Assembly (NCBI GenBank): GCA_022566535.1
Contig: JADFIR010000016.1
Location: 1 to 58,227 of the forward strand
Length of the DNA stretch: 58,227 nt
Reading direction: 5' to 3'
Source of the DNA: Planctomycetota bacterium
GTDB taxonomy: Bacteria; Planctomycetota; Phycisphaerae; Phycisphaerales; SM1A02
Part shown: piece by piece, positions 53,606 to 58,227 of the stretch
How positions within the stretch are numbered: position 1 is the stretch's first letter
Layout of the letters: each line of letters begins with the position of its first letter
Position numbers and translations under genes: made by a program
Notes under the pieces: model-generated
What the model saw: the letters and a program-made list of their open reading frames with translations, nothing else
What the model was told of the DNA's origin: nothing
Databases searched by the model: none

Positions 53606-55318
53606 ATGACCTTGTCCCGTCCACGGCTGGTTCTCCTACCCGGCGAGTCGCCGATGGATGCGAGCCTGGTCGAATCGCTGCGGTCGATGTTCGACGTGAT
53701 CGAGCTGCCCGATGCGGCCGCGGCCCAAAGGATTGCCAGCGAAGAGCCCGGCACCCTGGTGCTCGCCCCGGGGGACCAGCTTCGCGTGGGGCAGCCGAGA
53801 TCGCCGCAGCCAGCGGTCAGCATCCTCCAGTACATCGGCGAAGGCGTCGGCTTGGTCGATGCCTCCGGCTCCATCGCCTGGATGAATTCGCGCCTCAAGG
53901 AGTACGAGGAGCCGGTCCGCCAGCACTTCGCCGAGTTGTGCCGCCAGGCCATCCAAGGACTCAATGAGTCGCACGACTCGGCCATACCCGTTGGGCGGCG
54001 CCGCAGCAAGAAGTTCTCCTTCCGCAGCGGTGAGGAGCACTACGAGTTGGTGGCCTCACCGGCGTCCGTCGAGGAGACCGATGCAGAAACCGTAGCGACC
54101 GTGGTTGGGGTGTTGTGGGAAGTCACGGCCAGTCGGCGCCTGCTTGACAAGCTGGACGCCATCGATGCCGCCGGCTCGGAACTGATGAAGATCGAAGCTG
54201 GATCGATCGTCAAGCTCAACATGGCTCAGCGGCTCAAGGTGCTGGAAGAGAAGATCGTTCACTATGTGCACGATCTGCTGCAGTTCGATAACTTCGAAAT
54301 CCGCCTGCTCGACAAGGAAACCAACCGCCTGGAACTGGTCACGTCGGTGGGCATCACGCCTGAGAAGATCGGCGAGGTGATCCACCCCCAGCCGCAAGGC
54401 AGCGGGATTACCGGTTACGTCGCGGCCACAGGTGAGAGCTACCTATGCCCCAATGTCAAAGAGGACCCGCTGTACCGCGAAGGCCTGGACCATGCGGCCA
54501 GCTCACTGACCGTACCGCTGCGACTGCACGACCGGGTCATCGGCGTGTTCAACATCGAGTCGAAGAGCCCTGCGGCCTTCGACCACAACGACCGGCAGTT
54601 CGCAACGATCTTCGGCCGGTATATCGCCATGGCGATGAACATCCTCGATTTGTTGGTCGTCGAGCGCTACACAACTAACGAGCAGATGGCTCAGAACGTC
54701 CTCAGCGAGCTGAATGAGCCGCTGGCCGAAGTCACGAACCACGCCCGGGCACTGCGGGAGGCCAACCTCGCCGACGGCAAGACCCGCAAAGGCCTGGAGC
54801 AGATTATCGAGGACATCGCAGGCCTCCGCAAACGTATCGAGGCTTGCACCGCCGCGCCCCGGAGCGTCCTGGGTGCCGAGGAGGAGCTTCATCGCAGCCA
54901 ACCCGACCCCAGCATGACCGGCAAGCGCGTCCTGATCGCCGACGACGATCCCCTTATATGCACGAGTGTCAGCAAGATTCTCACCCAAAAGGGATGTGAG
55001 GTGACCGCCTGCCGCGACGGCAATGAAACGATCGAAGCCCTGCGCAGCGCCCAGTCGTGCCACACCAGCTTCGACCTGGTCATTTCGGACATCAAGATGC
55101 CGCTGGCGAGCGGCTACGAGGTGTTTCGCACGTCCAAGGAGCTCGCGCCCGACACGCCGGTCATCCTCATGACCGGGTTCGGGTATGACCCGCACCATTC
55201 GATCGTCCGGGCCTCTCAAGAGGGGCTGCACTCGTTTCTATTCAAACCATTCAAGGCCGGGCAGCTCGTGGAGGAGGTCAAGAAGGCCTTGACCGCGAGC
55301 GTCAAAGCCGGCACCTGA
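53606..55318 (+). CDS. PAS-GAF protein with C-terminal response-regulator domain
   Basis: 570 residues from ATG 53606. N-terminal region of unclear fold, a PAS-like part ('YIGEGVGLVDASGSIAWMNS'), a GAF domain about 200-345 ('GSGITGYVAATGESYLCPNV', 'LHDRVIGVFNIES'), a helical linker and a REC receiver about 445-565 with acidic pocket 'VLIADDDPLIC', phospho-acceptor Asp in 'DLVISDIKMP' and Lys in 'FLFKPFK'. No kinase or output domain, so it probably integrates a small ligand with phosphorylation and acts through protein contacts. Confidence 0.87.
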   Translation: MTLSRPRLVLLPGESPMDASLVESLRSMFDVIELPDAAAAQRIASEEPGTLVLAPGDQLRVGQPRSPQPAVSILQYIGEGVGLVDASGSIAWMNSRLKEYEEPVRQHFAELCRQAIQGLNESHDSAIPVGRRRSKKFSFRSGEEHYELVASPASVEETDAETVATVVGVLWEVTASRRLLDKLDAIDAAGSELMKIEAGSIVKLNMAQRLKVLEEKIVHYVHDLLQFDNFEIRLLDKETNRLELVTSVGITPEKIGEVIHPQPQGSGITGYVAATGESYLCPNVKEDPLYREGLDHAASSLTVPLRLHDRVIGVFNIESKSPAAFDHNDRQFATIFGRYIAMAMNILDLLVVERYTTNEQMAQNVLSELNEPLAEVTNHARALREANLADGKTRKGLEQIIEDIAGLRKRIEACTAAPRSVLGAEEELHRSQPDPSMTGKRVLIADDDPLICTSVSKILTQKGCEVTACRDGNETIEALRSAQSCHTSFDLVISDIKMPLASGYEVFRTSKELAPDTPVILMTGFGYDPHHSIVRASQEGLHSFLFKPFKAGQLVEEVKKALTASVKAGT

Positions 55319-55348
55319 CGATCACCCGGCCCAGTAGGTTTCGCGGCT

Positions 55349-56272
55349 TCACGACCCCGGGCGGTGGGCGACCAATACCCGCCAATGCCCTTCGTGATCC
55401 TTGAGAACCACCGGATTCGCCAGCATCTGCGACGCGCCCGCCAGCTCCAGCGCCGCGTCGCGTTGGCAGTCGGCGATCTCAATGACCAGTTGCCCGCCCG
55501 GCCGAAGCAGCTCGCCGGCACCCCCAATCAGCGGGCGAATCACATCCAGGCCGTCAGCGCCGCCCCGCAACGCCGACGCGGGCTCGTACTGCCGCACGTT
55601 TGGGGCGACCTCGGCCCATTGGTGGTCGGGGATGTACGGCGGATTGGAGCAGATGACATCAAACTGACCGCTGCCTGGGCGGAGCGTCAACGGCTCAAGG
55701 CCCGACCCGAGGCGAAACTCGATCTGATCCGCCACGCTGTGCCGCTGGGCGTTGGTCCTCGCCAGCTCAAGCGCCTCCTGGGCAATGTCGGTCGCCACAA
55801 TGTGGGCGTCACTGAGCTGGGCTGCCAAGGACACTGCGATACAGCCGCTCCCGGTGCCGATGTCAGCGATGGCCCCTCCAGCATGACCCGGCGCTGCCCG
55901 GCGCCATTGAAGCACGTGTTCCAAGAGCGTTTCGGTGCACGGCCGAGGGATGAACACCGAGGGGTTGACCGCAAACGGCCGACTGAAGAACCACGCTTGC
56001 CCAACGAGATACTGCACCGGCTCGTGGTTCGCCGCTCTGGCCGCCAGCTCCCGCAACGACGCCCGCTCCAGCGGTGACGCCGGCCGGTCAATCTCCATGT
56101 ACAGTCGCATCCGCTCGCAGCCGATCACATGCGCCAGCAGCATCTCAGCCGCCACCCGCGGCGAATCGACGCCCTTGTATTCAAAATGCCCGGTCAGCCA
56201 GGCGAGCAACCGCCGCGTCGTCCACGTCGATTCGGCTCCGTGCTCTTCTCTTCGGTCGCTGGCACAGGTCAT
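55349..56272 (-). CDS. prmC: Release-factor glutamine methyltransferase
   Basis: 307 residues. PrmC methylates the GGQ Gln of release factors. SAM motif 'AIADIGTGSGCIAVSLA' and the substrate-binding 'VICSNPPYIPDHQWAEV' (NPPY) with 'EPVQYLVGQAWFFSRPFAVN' and 'SVFIPRPCTETLLEHVL' (the last shows 'PCTE' where PDTE is usual). prfA is not beside it. Start ATG 56272 lacks a Shine-Dalgarno. Confidence 0.93.
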   Translation of the reverse strand: MTCASDRREEHGAESTWTTRRLLAWLTGHFEYKGVDSPRVAAEMLLAHVIGCERMRLYMEIDRPASPLERASLRELAARAANHEPVQYLVGQAWFFSRPFAVNPSVFIPRPCTETLLEHVLQWRRAAPGHAGGAIADIGTGSGCIAVSLAAQLSDAHIVATDIAQEALELARTNAQRHSVADQIEFRLGSGLEPLTLRPGSGQFDVICSNPPYIPDHQWAEVAPNVRQYEPASALRGGADGLDVIRPLIGGAGELLRPGGQLVIEIADCQRDAALELAGASQMLANPVVLKDHEGHWRVLVAHRPGS

Positions 56273-56280
56273 GCAATCCG

Positions 56281-56286
56281 ATTCTA
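56281..56286 (-). promoter_or_regulatory. TAGAAT -10 element 8 nt before prmC start
   Basis: Minus strand reads TAGAAT-CGGATTGC-ATG (56272). No ribosome site. Confidence 0.5.
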
Positions 56287-56332
56287 CACCTCCAAATGCA
56301 TCGCAACGTCCCCCGCTGTGTACCTCCCCACC

Positions 56333-56665
56333 GCGCGCTCAAGACGGGCCTCAATAGCGGCGCCACATCTGCGCGCGCAGCCCCTCGGGGCGCACACTGC
56401 GCGCTCGAGGCACCGTTGATTCTGACTAGCGATTGAGGGTCGGAATCGCCCGCGCGCGCAAGGATGGCCGAACGGGCCTTCCTGCGCGCGCCGGGCGGGC
56501 GACGCGCACCATAACTTCGGCTAACCGGGGCTTATCTCGGCTTATCTCTGCGCTAACCGAGCGTATCCCAAGCTTATCCAGCGCTAAACTCGACCAACTT
56601 TTACGCGCCAAGGCGTCCGTGTCCCGTCCTGCGCGCACCAATATGTCCGCAGGGCTACCGCGCGC
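56333..56665. repeat. Cluster of GCGCGC motifs
   Basis: GCGCGC or longer alternating GC runs occur at 56333, 56371, 56399, 56452, 56484, 56631 and 56660, seven in about 330 bp of the 565-bp gap 56273-56837. By composition fewer than one would be expected. Surrounding text has no gene. Confidence 0.7.
56511..56600. repeat. Helically phased TAACC/TTATC motif array
   Basis: Short AT-rich motifs start at 56511 (ATAAC), 56521 (CTAACC), 56531 (CTTATC), 56541 (CTTATC), 56553 (CTAACC), 56563 (GTATCC), 56573 (CTTATCC), 56583 (CTAAAC) and 56593 (CCAAC), separated by GC-rich steps. Spacing is 10 bp except one step of 12. Same-face spacing suggests a protein-binding or bent-DNA array. Confidence 0.6.
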
Positions 56666-56837
56666 CAGCTGGGTCTTGTGAACCCGGCGGACCCTACGAA
56701 CCTCGAAACCGTGCTTGAGGGTCTACGAAACACTCAGACACGCTAAAGCCGATGCCCTAAACCGACGACGGGAAAGTCGGGTCGCAACACCGTGCGACGC
56801 TATCACCCGGTTATCTGCATCAGGAAGGTTCGGATCA

Positions 56838-57539
56838 ATGAGACCACAATGGGCGATCTTCGTCGGGATCGGTCTGTTCGCGGCCTTGGGTTGCAGTCGT
56901 GTGCAGCACAGCTTTCATCCCTATCAGTCCGTGGGCACGGCCCTGCCTGTCGAGGTCGCGGTCAAGCACAAGGACAGTGAACCCGTCAGCGGCACCGTCT
57001 ATCACCGGATGGCGGGAACCGGCGCGTACCAGGCCACGCCCATGCAGCTTCGCGCCGGCCAGTTGTGGGCGTTGTTACCCACCGAGGACCTGCAACCGCA
57101 GGACACGGCCGAGTACTACATTGATGTCAACAAGGCCGGCCGGCAGTATGCCTTGGGTTCTCCCGGCTCTCCCTTCGTGGTGACCTTCATGGATAAGACA
57201 GGGATGATCCTCAGCAGCCTGCGCGACAAGCCGTTCGCCTCGGACACCGCCCATGAGGTGCGGATCGTTCTGCTGGCCGCAAATCAACTGGTCGATCAAC
57301 CCACCGCGGTGTACCAGATCCCGGGTGTGCCGGGAGAAATCCGCGCCCCCATGGAAGCGGATGGATACGGCAACTTCGAAATCTTGATCCCGCCCAATGC
57401 GGTGCGAGCGGGAACGTGGAAGTACGCCATGGAGATCTTGCTGAACGGCGAGATCATCCGCATCCCGCAGCATGGCTATCGATCGTTCTTCGTGCAGCCA
57501 GTGCGCCTGCACAAAGTCGCCGTCGAACATACTCGATAA
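56838..57539 (+). CDS. Putative lipoprotein of unknown function
   Basis: 233 residues from ATG 56838 behind GGAAGG. Lipobox 'LFAALGC' at residues 13-19. The remainder is beta-rich ('PVEVAVKHKDSEPVSGTVYH', 'YYIDVNKAGRQYALGSPGSP') and looks like immunoglobulin-type domains, with no match I recognise. The upstream region is the unusual motif-rich gap. Confidence 0.75.
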   Translation: MRPQWAIFVGIGLFAALGCSRVQHSFHPYQSVGTALPVEVAVKHKDSEPVSGTVYHRMAGTGAYQATPMQLRAGQLWALLPTEDLQPQDTAEYYIDVNKAGRQYALGSPGSPFVVTFMDKTGMILSSLRDKPFASDTAHEVRIVLLAANQLVDQPTAVYQIPGVPGEIRAPMEADGYGNFEILIPPNAVRAGTWKYAMEILLNGEIIRIPQHGYRSFFVQPVRLHKVAVEHTR

Positions 57540-57654
57540 ACAGCCTCGAACCGGACCGACGGCGAAGCGTGGGCTGGCAAGCGCTCTACCGACCGCGAGG
57601 CGGCGCCGAGCGCCCGTTGACGATCACCGGGCCGTGGCCGGCGGGGCTCAACAA

Positions 57655-58227
57655 TTATGGGCACGGTCCCCAGTTTGCGAGAAGTGCGAGCAGGTCGAGG
57701 ATGCCGACAGTTCCGTCGCCGTCGAAGTCGGGCGGCCCGCCGGGATCGGTGCCCCACGCCGCCAACAGCGCAAGCAAATCGGTGATGCCAACATTGCCGC
57801 CCGCGTCGAGGTCCCATGGGCACATTCCGGGGGCGACAGCAGCATCAAAGAGGTATGCCGAGCCGGAGTTGTCGCCGTTGTCGTCGTGCCCGAGGGCCCC
57901 GACGATAGCGGTGGTCCCGCTGATCGCAACAGACCCGCCGAAGAAGTCCGCCGTCGCGCCGTCATCGGGCAGGAGCTTGGCGAGCTGCCGGCCCGTGGTG
58001 GTGTCGAAGAGGTAGGCGGAGCCGGAGCCGAGGCCATTGTCATCGACCTCGAAGGCCCCGACGATGGTAGTCGGGCCGCTGATCGCAACGGAGACGCCGA
58101 AGAGGTCGTTCGTCGCGCCGTCGTCGGCCAGAAGCTTGAAGAGCTGCTGGCCCGTGGTGGTGTCGAAGAGGTAGGCGGAGCCGGAGAAGATGCCGTTGTC
58201 GTCGTCGAAACGTGCCCCGACAATGGC
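57655..58227 (-). CDS. Secreted FG-GAP repeat protein with dockerin, C-terminal part (cut by window edge)
   Basis: 191 codons on the minus strand, open to the window end, so the start is missing. Units 'FGVSVAISGPTTIVGAFEVD', 'SGSAYLFDTTTGRQLAKLLP' match the genes at 29494 and 30945, followed by the two-loop dockerin 'DLDAGGNVGITDLLALLAAW' … 'DFDGDGTVGILDLLALLANW'. Third member of the same family in the window, about 26 kb from the other two. Confidence 0.87.
   Translation of the reverse strand, partial: AIVGARFDDDNGIFSGSAYLFDTTTGQQLFKLLADDGATNDLFGVSVAISGPTTIVGAFEVDDNGLGSGSAYLFDTTTGRQLAKLLPDDGATADFFGGSVAISGTTAIVGALGHDDNGDNSGSAYLFDAAVAPGMCPWDLDAGGNVGITDLLALLAAWGTDPGGPPDFDGDGTVGILDLLALLANWGPCP

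Noticed and set aside
56511..56600. oriC with DnaA boxes
   Set aside because: Only the TTATCC half matches; no complete TTATNCACA box and no dnaA or dnaN gene nearby.

Overview
The window reads as a stretch of a Planctomycetota chromosome, most likely from the class Phycisphaerae. The reasons are secreted FG-GAP repeat proteins ending in the 'DLDG…LLALLAAWG' dockerin typical of that group, a type II secretion-like pseudopilin, planctomycete-flavoured DUF4159, DUF1579 and DUF4340 proteins, a divergent RNase HII-like protein and high GC content. Lineage is inferred from protein style only, because no rRNA or tRNA gene was found. Most of the window is single-copy housekeeping sequence, with several small rearranged or acquired patches.

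Layout: 1-3600 is a rearranged patch: the 3' end of an alpha/beta hydrolase, an SDR protein without its catalytic Tyr, a hydrolase N-terminus fused to a SnoaL-like protein, a lipoprotein, a double metal-binding protein and a truncated CopZ-type domain. 3.6-12.3 kb carries isoprenoid genes (ispG, prenyl synthase, dxs) with a lipase, a pseudopilin, a TraB/GspG fusion and ExbB. 12.3-16 kb has a HEPN (AbiU2-like) gene abutting an HD hydrolase, then small enzymes. 16-22 kb: sppA, a DUF4159 protein and recQ. 22-26 kb: thioesterase, purN and two tandem gluzincin-like proteins. 25.9-29.2 kb: DUF502, hpf, ptsN, HPr and gpsA. 29.5-31.7 kb: two tandem FG-GAP/dockerin genes. 32-37 kb: a P1B-type ATPase, remnants of a two-gene nucleotidyltransferase-type locus, class I aldolase and DUF1579. 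37-44.5 kb: an FHA-GAF-PP2C protein, gamma-glutamyltransferase, a PEGA-like protein, mnmA and the RNase HII-like gene. 44.5-48.2 kb: fusA and ribD. 48.2-53.4 kb: a Gld-type ABC operon. 53.6-58.2 kb: a PAS-GAF-REC protein, prmC, an odd intergenic region, a lipoprotein and a third FG-GAP/dockerin gene cut by the window edge.

Working together: ispG, dxs and the prenyl synthase supply isoprenoid precursors; hpf, ptsN and HPr resemble a nitrogen-type PTS regulatory set; the four genes at 48.2-53.4 kb form one overlapping operon for a membrane transporter.

Three non-coding observations stand out. (1) At least nine genes lack a Shine-Dalgarno but carry a TANNNT hexamer ending 6-8 nt before the start codon, as expected for leaderless transcripts. 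(2) Palindromic repeats are common between genes and also lie in frame inside the DUF4159 gene, mnmA, recQ and the gamma-glutamyltransferase gene. (3) The gap at 56.3-56.8 kb holds a cluster of GCGCGC motifs and a degenerate motif repeated about every 10 bp.
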